DNA of 64,000 nucleotides from Ascidia mentula (Eukaryota > Chordata > Ascidiacea > Phlebobranchia > Ascidiidae), in NCBI GenBank assembly GCA_947561715.1, contig OX387202.1, forward strand, positions 17,559,001-17,623,000, in the 5' to 3' direction. This document shows, in pieces, positions 31,092-43,099 of the stretch (its first letter is position 1; each line of letters starts with the position of its first letter). A program made the position numbers and the translations under genes. A model generated the notes under the pieces. That model did no database searches and was not told where the DNA came from. It was given only the letters and a program-made list of their open reading frames with translations.

Positions 31092-33754
31092 TTACATCAC
31101 AAGTCTTATTTTCATTTCCGAACGTTTAAGTGATACCGAATACCAAACGTTCGAATCGTCTGCTCTTGTCTCCTCTTTGTAATACTTTCCGTTAAGGTTG
31201 GAGTGATAACAATTATTATACCACCAAGCTCCATGGAATCTAACAGCACAGTTTATACGACCATCTGAATCATGATCTCGGTCATGTGTGGTGAATGGCA
31301 TCTGATTGTGGTAATCCAGCTTATCACCTATTGGTGCAAAGTTTCAAAAGTTTAATTTGCGGTTCAGATGTTAACCAGCCAATCACCTGGCATACATTTG
31401 AAAGAAGTGAATGTTTAATATATATAGATTTAACGCATTTTGTGAGTAACATAGACTAATGTGCCAATAACGCTATAATTGCGAAACACATTATTTTTTA
31501 ATTCCAATTTTTAGTATTGCGTATTCAGACTTCGTAAAAATTTTAGTTCTTGCAGACATTTTTCCATTTATTTTATTCTTTCGGTTTTGGCGGGTAGCGA
31601 TTTTCACAAATGATAAAAAAATGTTTATTAACCTCCACACAAGTGATTGGTTCGTATATTTACTTCAAAAGTATAAACGGTCAACAGATGAGGATCTAAA
31701 AAGTCTTGTCAGGAGGCACGCGACCGGATAATACAAAATATTTTAGCACGCATCCTCATGTGAGTTTTGTAACTCACCCAAGATTTAGAGCAGGGGTGCG
31801 CACACTGCGGCCGTAAACATGCTTTATATTACATTTGTATTGTCGGCCGTGCATTGTAAAAAACCTAACAGGTTTTGCTTGGATGTTTGGCTTATTGAAT
31901 TGTTCAGTTTTGGTTACAAAACAAAATAAAATCTTTCATTTTTATGCAAGAAATATTGGTAAATGTAAAATTTCATTACACTATAAGGGATAAGTAAATG
32001 CGAAATTATTAGTTTGGACTCACTGGCGACTGTTGGTAAAATAAAGTCTGTGTGATGCGGCCGGTATTAATAAAAAGGCTGTGCGCCCCTGAGTTAGAGA
32101 CTTTATTAAACCTCCTTTGTATGAAGGTAATTAGATAAACATGTTTGCTCACTTACCTGCGTCACCAGTGTACCCACCAACAGTCAGACGGTAATTCTCC
32201 CCTGATGAACCGATGTTGAAGTTGCTGTGAAGATGGTACAAATAGGAACTCAAAAACTTGGCACTCAAACTCACGCATGTAGTTACCTGTACTTTGCATA
32301 ATACTTTGTGTCATCGAAATTTTGCAGGTCAACGCGGAGCTCTTGACGTTTCCAACTTGTCAGTTCGTGCATCAGCTCCAAGCCTTAATTAATTAACAAA
32401 CGTGTTATTTGTTTATGCTTTTTACAAATGTTGTTGGTGTTTAGAGATGAAAAAGCTTTGCTTGCACTAATGCGCAGCCCAATATATGACAATCGTGACG
32501 ACGAGAAAATACTAACACATTTACACACAAGCCTATCTACCATTGTTTGTGTTTGAAACTACCGCTGGAGGCACAAAAGAACGAAAACTAATTGGGAGTT
32601 GGTAAAATCTAAATAAACAAAATAAACAGTTGATTTGAATGCGGGTAATGCTAATGTCGAATTACCTAACCAAAACTCTCCAGTCAAGGAACCAAATCCC
32701 TTTTCATATTCTCTCCAGCCCCGATAAAAATTAGTTGAACCATCATATCTTTTCTGTACAACCTGAAAATTTAAAAAGAAAAACAAAATTGACATTGTCT
32801 TGCCTGGACTTAATATTTCCATCGAGCAATTACATGCATCCGTTATGTTTCAGTGTTCTATGCATGTTATAATTAAAATTGAAACAGATACTTTTACAGA
32901 AATCGTTTGTATTTCCTGCAGTAAATAATTTAAGGCATCCCGTTATATTACAGTTTCGGTTGCATAACATTACCTTGTTTTTTTTAAATAAAATTAATCA
33001 TTCTTTGTCAAACCTGTACAATTAATTGAATAAAAATATATTTTTTTTCTTAAAAGATGAACTCACTAGCCAACCACCGCCATCAGTTTGCATGTCGCAA
33101 TATCCCTTGTATGGTTTAGGAGAATATAAATTGTAAACTCCGCTTTGTGTCATTCCGTTCTGCAATGCATCCTTGCAACTGGCGTAAACAAAACGATTCA
33201 TATCTCCTGCAAAATAAAACGTAAGCATTGGTCTGAATAGGAATTATGTCCCTTTAACGCCGATATATTGAACTATCACTAAACCTAAGGTGACTGTAAG
33301 ATTTTTCTGCAAATTATCCTGTTTTGATGCTAATTTCGCGACAGAGACGTTAACGCCTGTTCAAAATATACAAACTATTAAAAATAACCTTAAATAATTT
33401 TAGCTTGAGGTTTAAACCAAGTGCCACTAACGCAGTTCCAAAATAAAAGTAAATGTTTTAATTTTAGCCAAACTAAATACGCCTAAGTTCAGTTTCCATT
33501 CCTTCCATCTTTGCTTCCAATCTCCTAAATTCGTTTTCCCAGGTGTTATTGGCACCGGGCTCTCCTTTCGGTCCCTGGACCCCACGAAGCCCAACAGCTC
33601 CCGGTGGACCTCGCTTTCCAGGAGGACCCGCTGGTCCTGGTATGGGATCTTCGTTGCTTCCTCCACAAGTCAGGATGACCTGATTGGCTCTTTGGCACAA
33701 ACTTAGAATTGGACAAGTTAGAAAAAGCAGCAGAATGCAGCTGATATTTGCCAT
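31092..33754 (-). CDS. FCN-B: ficolin-like lectin
   Basis: There are seven coding exons: 33481-33754, 33285-33356, 33067-33206, 32666-32762, 32287-32383, 32157-32224 and 31092-31327. All are in phase, giving 327 residues. The architecture matches FCN-A: signal peptide, Cys, ten Gly-X-Y triplets (one Leu-Arg variant, GLR), coiled-coil-like segment, fibrinogen-related domain. Differences cluster in exon 3 (DMNRFVYASC, YSPKPYKGYC) and in the last exon. There the calcium loop DRDHDS is followed by DGRI, and the pocket reads NCAVRFHGAWWYNNC and ADDSNVWYSVSLKR. Introns are nearly those of FCN-A, including the 62-bp intron 5 and the hAT-type element. Expected role: secreted recognition lectin. Confidence 0.92.
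31791..32091. mobile_element. 301-bp hAT-type element in FCN-B intron 6
   Basis: The termini and near-identical 8-mer flanks match those in FCN-A, so the insertion predates the gene duplication. Confidence 0.85.
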
Positions 33755-34478
33755 CTGAATTTTAAAAGCAGGCCTACAGAAGTAAAACAAGAAACAACAT
33801 GAAATGTTACATGCTGATTATGTCAAGTCGGATACAGAAGAATGCATTAAAAAAGGAAACTACCCTTTTTGTTACAATTTATCCGTTTGTTGTCCATTTG
33901 TGTTTAATTGAGTTGCGCATTTTGTTTTTGTATCACTTTTTATTCATGGAAAATGTGGTGTTTTTTCTACACGACATATGAATGTACAAAAATTAGTAAC
34001 GTGCAGATAGTTTCACATCACAATCATTACATTGGATTTTAAGAGTTCTGTTTTAGGTTAGCTGAATTGCGAAACTGCGTTTTTTCGGCGATTGTTGATT
34101 TGATAACTTGGTTGTTTACAATTGAACTATCTTTTTATTCGTGTGACCTAAATACTTAATATTTAACATACAAAAACAACTGCAGTTCATCCAGATGATT
34201 TTAGCGTTTCATATCTTTCGTCACAAACTCCTTACACTACGCAAACAAACAACCACCTTAACACATAGCAAGTCCCTCTGTCTTGATCTGCAACGATAAA
34301 TAAACACTCTGTCTCTTTTTCTGCCGACGGTTTTCAACAGTATGGGCCAGTCTCATTATTCTCAGAATCTTACCTAGATCTGCAACAATATCTCAAGCTT
34401 TCAGACACTTATATGCTTGAATGTTATTTCAGTTTGTCGAAAAACAAAAAAGGCGGTTTGCTGGTATTATTTGAATCT
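33755..34478. other. Upstream region of FCN-B
   Basis: Homologous to 16358-17196, with a deletion of about 100 bp near 34330 just before the minisatellite. The acceptor-like ttacttctgtag ends at 33774. No recognisable promoter motif is seen. Confidence 0.45.
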
Positions 34479-35022
34479 GGGAACCGTCAGGTACTTGTGG
34501 AAATATTGCTGGGAACCGTCAGGTACTTGCGGAAATATTGCAGGGAACCGTCAGGTACTTGTGGATATATTGCAGGGAACCGTCAGGTATTTGTGGAAAT
34601 ATTGCAGGGAACCGTCAGGTATTTGTGGATATATTGCAGGGAACCGTCAGGTATTTGTGGAAGTATTGCTGGGAACCGTCAGGTACTTGTGGATATATTG
34701 CAGGGAACCGACATGTATTTGTGGAAATATTGCTGGGAACCGTCAGGTACTTGTGGAAGTATTGCTGGGAACCGTCATTTAATTGGGAAATATTGCAGGG
34801 CACCGTCAGGTACTTGTGGAAATATTGCTGGGAACCGTCATGAATTTGTGGATATATTGCAGGAAACCGTCAGGTATTTTTGGAAATATTGCGGGGAACT
34901 GTCAGGTACTTGTGGAAATATTGCTGGGAACCGTCATTTAATTGGGAAATATTGCAGGGAACCGTCATGTAATTGTGAAAATACGGTTGGGAACCGTAAT
35001 GTAATTTTGGAAATATTGCTGG
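34479..35022. repeat. 32-bp minisatellite, about 17 units
   Basis: The unit is the same as at 17197-17580, with more units and higher unit-to-unit similarity, especially in the first half. Because 32 is not a multiple of three, one 228-codon plus-strand frame (34413-35099) stays open by cycling through all three frames of the unit. I regard that as a by-product of the repeat lacking stops. Confidence 0.93.
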
Positions 35023-35418
35023 AAACTTTTGGGTTCATTAGCAAAGCCATAAGAAGTTTCTCATTGGAGCTATACAAAAGGTCAAGCCTTGGTAATTAAA
35101 ATGTGTGTGCAAGCAAAGCAACAGATACGTCAAAACCACTCGTACAGGATGCAATCAGGACTTGTATCGGCACTCAAACCTCGAAAATAATGTGAAAGAC
35201 ATCGGCAAAAGGCGCAATGTGATTCCATCGAACCAACGTTCTTCGTATTAATGCAATGGATAAACGCGGAAAACTGCATAATGGTCACTGAATTTAACGC
35301 CTCATAAAAAATAAAACAACATTTTGGTTTGGTACATATGACGATGCATAAACACAAAAAACACTTCCGGTGTCTCCACGGGGGAAATTACCTCTTACGT
35401 GCAAATTTCATGTATTTT

Positions 35419-36528
35419 GTAACCATTGAATACTTTCACTCGCATGAGTTAAGATGGTAATTGCTGGGCACTTGCGTGTATTTGAAAATCGTTCGTAGTC
35501 ATGGCTGACGTAAACATTCATCACACACGTGCAACATTAGTGGCTGGCGGTGCGGTTTTCGATATCGCGGCAAACGGTCGGGTGTTCATACGGGCCGGCG
35601 CCATGCCGTGAAGGCGTGATTTTCTCGCTTGCACCGACTGACGGCGGAGTTAAATCTGATTTAACTTTTCCATCAACCTCAGTGATCGGAAGATTGTTTT
35701 CGCATGGTATTTCGATTGTTACAATGAATTTTAGGTGGTTTAAAGTACTTTTATTTATACGTTGAGTGTTTGGTAAAAAAATACCAGAATTTAATTAATA
35801 GATGATAATTATTGTTCGCAATGACGCAATAATTATTTTTTTGTTATTTTGAAAACGTTTGTTTAAATAAATCTGGTGCATCAGAGCCACAAACCTGGTC
35901 ATTTTATGATCCAAAAGTAATAGCGAACTAAATAATGCATTTTTTTTGAGTAACGCTCTGTACATGATTATTTTATTGATTTTAAAGTTAAACGTTAACA
36001 ACAATTTGTCCTATCAACGATATTTCGACACAGAGGGTCAAGGTGTTTTAAATCGCATTTCGGTTATGAATCCCGCTGTCGCTTCAGACGGTGCGAAAAT
36101 AATTCGCGAACAACTGCGTCTGTTGTGCAGAAAAGGGCGTTCCAAAACATATTTTTTCGTGCTGTGATGCATTTAAAACACATTCCCGTGGCTGGGATAA
36201 ATATGCTTTATAGAGCGACCATATCTGGCCACGTATGCGAATTCAAAGTCTCGGGCTTTAGTCATATCTCCCCGACCCATCTTCAACACCATTGCATTCT
36301 AGTTGCGGTAAACGAAAAAACATCGCATCCTGCATGCGAAAATGTCTTTGCTTGTACGCTGTAACCTAAATTCACTAAAATTGTGTCAGATTGATTTCAG
36401 TTCGTATTCCGTTTCGTTTTAAGTCTATATATTCTAATTATTGCTATTTTTGCATGTTTTCGGGGGTTCGACGAATCCTTGCAGAGAATCGAAGGAGTTC
36501 GATGAGGTTGAAAGGTTAAGAATCACTA
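35419..36528. mobile_element. hAT-type element lacking its left end
   Basis: Homologous to 17835-18915. The right terminus (gaatcacta, ending at 36528) is intact, but the left terminal repeat is replaced by sequence homologous to 20020-20180, indicating a deletion or recombination after insertion. Confidence 0.75.
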
Positions 36529-36536
36529 ATCAATGT

Positions 36537-38204
36537 TCTGATACTCAGACAAGAAAGCAACGAAGCGGGAAGTTTTCAGAGGGAATTTTGGGAAAAAGGA
36601 ACATCGACTTCTTTCTACGTCTGTCTCGTATTTGAGCTGCATGTCTTGGTCTTTTTCGGTGCGAGCTTGGGAGTATGTGTAATGTGTAGTCACAGACTAA
36701 ACTCACTGCACAACTATATGATTGATTCAAATGTTGCCAAAAAAAAAGGTAACAAATATTAACAAAATGATGGAATTTAAATTTTTTTGATTATTAGTTT
36801 TTTCTTCTGTCTCTTTTAAACGAATGTTCACTGGCATCGCAGCCAAGGCTTGGCACCCAAGCTTGATCAGCCACTGTGGCCCCTATAGGCGCAATGGGTC
36901 TTTTGGGCCTGTTGGCTAATAATTGCCTGAATGTCTCTCTGTATAATTCACAATGGCAAATACATTAATTCGAATAACAGTTTATTATCAGGCTTTCGGG
37001 AATAAATTCCAAGCCCCGGCGAATGGCTTATGGAGTCTCAGTGTTGATGGCCTTGTCACATTGATAATAGAGAATGCAATTGAACATGTAACAGACTGAT
37101 CTTAACTCAACTTGTAATGCTAAGCACTGCGATTTGAAACGTAAGATCACGTGACAGAGCAACAGCGCCACATAGTGGAAGATGAAAAAGGGAATGTCAC
37201 GAAATGACTGTTAAAACTTGTCATTGTCCGCTGCAATATCCACATCGCTATATGACTTAGACCTTAGTTTCGTATATGTTTAATATTTTCCCCGAAAAGT
37301 TACGTTCAATCTTTTGTAAAGTAGATATGTTCACATTTTACACAGCAACAGACAATACACATGGAAATATTTTTCGAAACCGTCACGCATTTGTGGAAAT
37401 ATTGCTGGGAACCTTTGGGTTCATTAGCAAAGCCATAAGAAGTTTCTCATTGGAGCTATAGAGAAGGTCAAACCTTGGTAAGTAATATGTTTGTGCAAGC
37501 GAAGCAACAGATTCGCCAAAACCACTCGTACAGGATGCAATCAGGACTGGTATCGGCAATCAAACCTCGGAAATAATGTCAAAGACATCCGCAAAAGGCG
37601 CAATGTGATTCCATCGAACCAACGTTCTTCGTATCAATGCAATGGATAAACACGGAAACTGCATAATGGTAACTGAATCTAATGCCTCACAAAAAATAAA
37701 ACAACATTTTGGTTTGGTACATATGACGATGCATCAGCACAAAAAACACTTCCTGTGTCTCTACGGGGGAAACTGCTTCTTACGTGCAAGTTTCATGTAA
37801 TTTCCTTTACCAATGAAAGGGCGCACAGAACAGAAGAGTGTCATTGTATAGTGACATTGCCATATTTATGTGAATCATCAAACAGATCAAGTTATTTGAA
37901 CTTGGGCATTGCGTGAGAATGAAAGTTCCACAAAAGATTTCCCAAATATTTAAGTTCTGATAATGCGAAACGAAACAGAGTTTGGAGTTTGTCTGGATGG
38001 CAAATTTCTTGTGTTATGAGACGTAGCTGTGATTTGGTGTTGATTATAAAGAGGGTTTCCATACCATGCTTATTTCTGGAATTTGTGCATATTTCCACAA
38101 GCAGTGTTTTTGAAAATAAAACTCTGCCCCTTTCCAAGACACGTGTTTCCTTTGGACTTGCGTTCTTGTTTTTTGTTTAGGTTTTGCGTCCTAACGGGTC
38201 TATT
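36537..38204. repeat. Right part of block II
   Basis: Homologous to 18924-20580 with small indels. It includes a minisatellite relic (37366-37412) and the ttcattagcaaagccataag flank. No gene is recognised. Confidence 0.65.
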
Positions 38205-39913
38205 TCCTCAACAATTACGGATTATCAATGACATGGCGCGGTGGTAAACGATTTCTGATGAACCACCTTCAGAAAAGTCCAATCATTCTAACGAAATAAT
38301 ATATCTTCAAGATCGGACGAAGTGTGAAATGCATTAGAAATGTTGACGTAAAAAGCAACATACTTACGTTGTCGATAATAACCCTGGGTGTAACACGTAA
38401 TAGTAATTGCTGCAGATTGCTACATAATAAACCGTGCAAATAAAAGAGTTGGTTTGAGTTCGACTTTTGCATGGGGTTTTTATATTGGAAGACGAACCTA
38501 AGCGTTTTGTGAAGGAAGGTTGGGAAAAAAGAACGTTGACTTCTTTCTTCGTCTCTCTCCTTTGTTTTAGCTGCATGTCTTGTCCTTTCTCGGTGCGAGC
38601 TTGGAAGTATGCGTAATGTGTAGTCACAGACTAAACTCACTGCACAACCATATGATTGACTCACATCGCTATGTGACTTAAACCTTGGTTTCGTACATAA
38701 GTAAGATTTTCCCCGAAATTTTCGCAAATGCATTTGAACGCTCAGTATAAAATAGCGACTTATCGAAACCCAATATTTCAAGCTTACTCTTGCGGCTTTG
38801 AGTTTCCTTTATGAAACATCTACTTTCAATTGGGCACATTACAGTAGATATAAAGACGTAACAATACAAAGCGATGAAATCCATGCTTCCCATCAAACAT
38901 TTGTGAATAAATTAGTCGTGTTGTTTGAACACTGCAACATTATACCGTGTTAGAAATAGATTTTAAGTTGTTTCGGTAAATTCACACACACCTGTGTCCA
39001 ATATAGAACATAATGGATAGTCGCGACAGCAACGCACCGGAACTGACGTAGTGTTTAATTGAAATTGCAACTTAATATTCGTACCGCCAATTTGAAGCAC
39101 CACATAAATTGCACACGCACCAAACTTTAAACCGTACCAAACATATAAAAAAACATTTCTTTCGACATCTTTCCACCAAATATTGAGCTCCAATTTTGCA
39201 CATAAACAAGGTTTACAAACAGTTGTTTGTACAGCGATTCCATGAGCAGGAGACGATACATGGTTCTCGCCGATGCAAGATTTGAGGTCGCTAAACTTAA
39301 CTATGTGAGTCGGGTTGTCGAGCACGTGTTTGCACACTTTCAACTCTTCCGATCCTTGATATTCAGCGATGCGTGTCCACAAGTTTCTTGATATCTGTTC
39401 AATGTAGGATTGACCACACGAATATGGGAGTTTGTTAACGACGGACGAAAGGTCTTCTTTTTGCATGGAAAATTCTGGGCAAGTTTGAGTGGGTCATGTT
39501 CCACACCCTATACAGTCTTCCTGTCTGTGCAGCGGTAATCGAAACGTGTTGATTTCCGATGGACTCGGTGGTTGATACGGTCTGGGTATGGCCACCTCAT
39601 CACACAGAATTTTGCGTTTTTGTGTGTGGATTTTGGAATGGCCACCTCATATTGTTTATTCATTACCGAACTTACGCACACAGCAACGAACTTGTTTTAA
39701 CCTATTTTATTCGAAATTGTATAGTTGTTTTGTTGATATGTGTGCACTACGATGCATAGGCATATTTTACCGTGCAAAATTAGTTTGTTTCTGGCGCTAC
39801 AGTGACGAAACAGGAATTATGGATAGTGGCAAAAGATATTACGAGAAAGGGCCTGATTTTTGTGCTGCAGTATCTTTGTATCCGAAGGCATAACAAAAAT
39901 ATTAGGAAAGCTA
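38205..39913. repeat. Block III left arm (shortened)
   Basis: This diverged and shortened version of the left arm contains the CTCTCTCC stretch (38510-38650), the 5040-5500-like stretch (38660-39190) and a GIY-YIG remnant. It is clearly older or faster evolving than the arms at 3.9, 21 and 56 kb. Confidence 0.7.
39215..39470 (-). pseudogene. Penelope-like GIY-YIG remnant, copy 3
   Basis: The frame reads VVNKLPYSCGQSYIEQ, LWTRIAEYQGS and HVLDNPTHIVKF. The EH pair is changed to EY here. The first part of the domain is the same as in the other copies. Confidence 0.58.
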
Positions 39914-40100
39914 TTTTTATAGCAAGCGATAGGTTAGCGTACACTTTTCACAAACAAAAACGTGTTATCATTGTATTTAATCTAAAAGAATCGACCGTTT
40001 GCAACTGTTCTGGTTACGTCGTGTGATTAGTATAATTCGCCACAATCAATCTGTGACTACCTGTGTGATTACTACCACCCTGTGCGGAATACTGACAGCG
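39914..40100. other. Putative LINE-free site in block III
   Basis: Left flank ggaaagctat and right flank attaactgtcatataaatgc are those that border the LINE in blocks I and II. Here only about 185 bp of non-LINE sequence lie between them, and related sequence recurs at 42960-43100. Either block III preserves the pre-insertion state, or the LINE insertion deleted this 185 bp. Confidence 0.55.
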
Positions 40101-41345
40101 ATTAACTGTCATATAAATGCGTTCTTGTTATCGTTTGAAGGAACTCAACATCAACAGGGAAACAAAAATGTTTATCTTGTGTTAGTTTTCGTTCACTTGT
40201 ATCAACTCACTTATAAATGCTTTGACAAATGCCTTAGTCGTGGATGCATAAATGCCTTCATCAGGCTTGAACACAAGCATATGAAAAATGCACAATGTTA
40301 CATGACCTACGATGCGATGCGTGGTTATGATGCTTAAATGTCATTGCGTAAACCACTAAGTGGCGACGGCAACGCTGGAGCGATGTCTGACTGAAATAGA
40401 AACTCATTATGTTGGTACAACTAATTGGAGCTCCACAATATAACAGCATGCACAGAAATCTGTTTTGAGACCCGATCTTATGCAGAAACAGCTCCTCCAT
40501 TATTTTGCAAGGAAAATATCTTGCGGTGCCAGATCCGTCACCCAGCACATAGAACACAACACGCAATTGTATTCAATGTTGAGCAAAATGGGAGACGCGA
40601 CGGAAACACAAACACTACGAAAATTCCCATTTGTTTTCAGCTTGATTTATTAATAGCGGCTCGAGGCTCACGCTTTTTGGGAGAAGAGAAAAAGATTGTT
40701 TTTCTTGTAAATGTGTATTTGCCTTTCGCAGAGTTATCAAAATATGATAGGAATTCCATTTTTTGGAAAGTGATTACTTGACCCACAAACAGTTTTTCAA
40801 AAAAAAAACGCATGTAATCTATAGTCTAATCTTTTTGCATGTAATTGCTTTAAGCGTAGTTCTTGTTGGTGTTGGCAAAAATTGTTGTGGAAATAATATA
40901 ACATTTTCAATTTGCCGCTAGATGTCGCAAGTGGTAGCGTATTGACAATATATTTTTATGTGTCATGATCAGTATACTGGGAAAATGTAAGCTGTTGGCT
41001 TAGTGCCCAACTTCTTATTTTATGGCAAGTGGTTGGTTTCGAACACGATTCACAAACAGGTTTTGTGATGACGATTACATGCTACTGTCACGTGATTTAT
41101 GAAATCGGCCCCAATCCATCTGTGACCACCTGTGTGATTATTATGTTTTTGTGTTGTGCTAATTGCAATTATCTGTGTTTAAAGTGTGCTTGGTATCTAA
41201 CCTTTTCATTCATTGGTTTAAAATCATTTCAATACGAACAATCCAAAGAAAAACAGCATGAATTTTATCGCAATTCCAGTCCCAGCATTTAGCAGGTTTC
41301 GAGACATTGAAATTAGCGAAATACTTGGTTTACTAACTTTTATGG
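40101..41345. repeat. Intergenic repeated module, copy 3 (partial)
   Basis: Homologous to 11830-13100. It stops near 41340 and joins a second piece of left-arm sequence instead of the 28S fragment. The sub-unit (40340-40610) is present. No gene is recognised. Confidence 0.62.
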
Positions 41346-41589
41346 AACATGATAGATGGTCGCGACAACAACGCATCGAAACTGAAGTAGTTTTTTTATT
41401 AAAATTGCAACTCAATGTACGTACCGCCGATTTGAAGCACCACAAAAATTGCACACGCACCAAACTTTAAGCTGTGTCTAACATAGAAAAACATTACTTT
41501 CCACGTCTTTAATACAAATATTGAGCTCCAATTTTACATAAACAAGGTTTTACACATAAACAAGGTTTACAAACAGTTGTTTGTACAGA
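41346..41589. repeat. Second, short left-arm piece inside block III
   Basis: Homologous to 5355-5580 and 39010-39230. Together with the following GIY-YIG and module copies it shows that block III itself holds an internal partial duplication. Confidence 0.6.
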
Positions 41590-41960
41590 GAATCCATGAG
41601 CAGGAGACGATACATGTCTCTTTGCGATCGCTGAACTCAACAAGTTTCTTGATATCTGTCCAATGTAGGATTGACCACATGAATATGGGAGTTTGTTAAC
41701 GACGGACTAGAGGAGAAAGGTCGTCTTTTTTTTTATGGAAAATGCTGCGCAAATTTGTGTGGATCATGTTCCACGATCTATACAGTCTTCCTGTCTGTGC
41801 AGCGAATCGGGTTAATTCCTGTCGGAATCGGTGGTTGATACGGTATTCATCACCGAGCATACGCAGTTGGCAATGAACTTGTGTATATAGGTACCCATCC
41901 CTTTGCAGCAAGTATTTATGTCTTCGAATTCACTGTCGATGATTTTATACGTGCTGCTTA
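41590..41960 (-). pseudogene. Penelope-like element remnant: RT end and GIY-YIG start
   Basis: The minus strand reads from 41911 through LQRDGYLYTQVHCQLRMLGD and an INHRF...AAQTGRLYRSW segment into SIFHKKKDDLSPLVRR. It continues in another frame into the LPYSC-type start of the GIY-YIG domain. The RDGY stretch resembles the RGY region that ends the reverse transcriptase part of Penelope-like elements. Most of the nuclease domain is missing. Confidence 0.5.
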
Positions 41961-42119
41961 TCTTGTAGGTACGTAGAAGGATGCAAGGAGCGCATAAGGT
42001 TAACCTCTTAATGACGCGGGACAAAGCTCTACTATTTGCTATAGAGATTGGGGCTGGCTATAGCCTCCTGAAGGTTGTGCTGAAGACCTTTCCGGGCGTG
42101 GCATTTTTGCCTGAAAATA

Positions 42120-42350
42120 ATCGTTCATTCCTCAAGCCGTCTCAAAGATGCTGAATTTACCATTGCCTCCACTTTAACCTCCAACAGCAACGTGTTCGTC
42201 CAACCGTCGAGTTAACGTTAAGGGTAAAATGACCTCATAATCAACCAACCAGTTCTGTTGATCATTTGTTTCCACACTCCACTCATTTGGATGACCCTTG
42301 TGGGTTAAACGACCATTTCACTCTTTGCTGCCAGAAAATTTAAGCTAATT
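42120..42350 (-). pseudogene. BEL/Pao integrase remnant, copy 2
   Basis: The minus strand reads VKWSFNPQGSS, then after a one-base shift MSGVWKQMINRTGW, and later TLLLEVKVEAMVNSASL. This is closer to the family pattern (FNPPGS-x-HMGGVWER, TLLLEVE-x-x-VNSRPL) than the copy at 3300-3545. It is a dead fragment with stops and a frameshift. Confidence 0.65.
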
Positions 42351-43099
42351 TCCTTTATTTCTCAATGAATTTAAATGTAATAAAATGAGTCTGACACAAA
42401 TTGCGAAGTTTTTAATTAATATTTTGCACATTTTTTGTAATTGTTTTGATGTTGTGGACTCAGTTATTTGCACCTACAGAAGTAATTCATGCGTGTAAAT
42501 GCTTTGCGAAAAGGTTATATGTTTCGATCGCAAGGGCTGGAGGAAATGATAAATACTGGATTGGTCAAAGGCTCTCGAGCCATATACCAAACAAAATGGT
42601 ATTGGGGCAAACGTGTTCAATTTTCAGTAATGCTTTCTGCATCTCGATTTTAGTGTATATTTTTCACTGAAAGCATTCGCTTATGACTATTTTGTCGTTA
42701 ATATTTGTGCATGACTTTGTGACATACAATATTAATGCTTTCCTGTACTCTTTAACATGTAACATCCAGCCACATATTTTTTCCTAATTTTGGGTTGATT
42801 TGTTCCCATTATATGTGTGCACTACGGTAAGCAGATAAGTTTGTTTCTTGCGCTGCAGTGATAGAGCATGAATTATGGATGGTAGCTCGAGGTGTCCAGT
42901 TTAAAAGCTGCAGGATCTTTGAGTTCGCAGAATCAAACAATATTTGGGAAGGTTTTATCACGATCATTATATTTATTATGAAAGAAACGACCGTTTGCAA
43001 CTGTTCTGGTCTCGCCTTGTGATTAGTAAATTGTGCCACAATCAATCTGTGACTGCCTGTGTGATTACTACCTCCGTGCGGTATACTGATAGCGATTAA
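42351..43099. other. Mixed non-coding stretch
   Basis: The first 250 bp match 3546-3780. The rest shows short matches to 39760-40100 (around 42800-43100). There are no genes. Confidence 0.4.
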
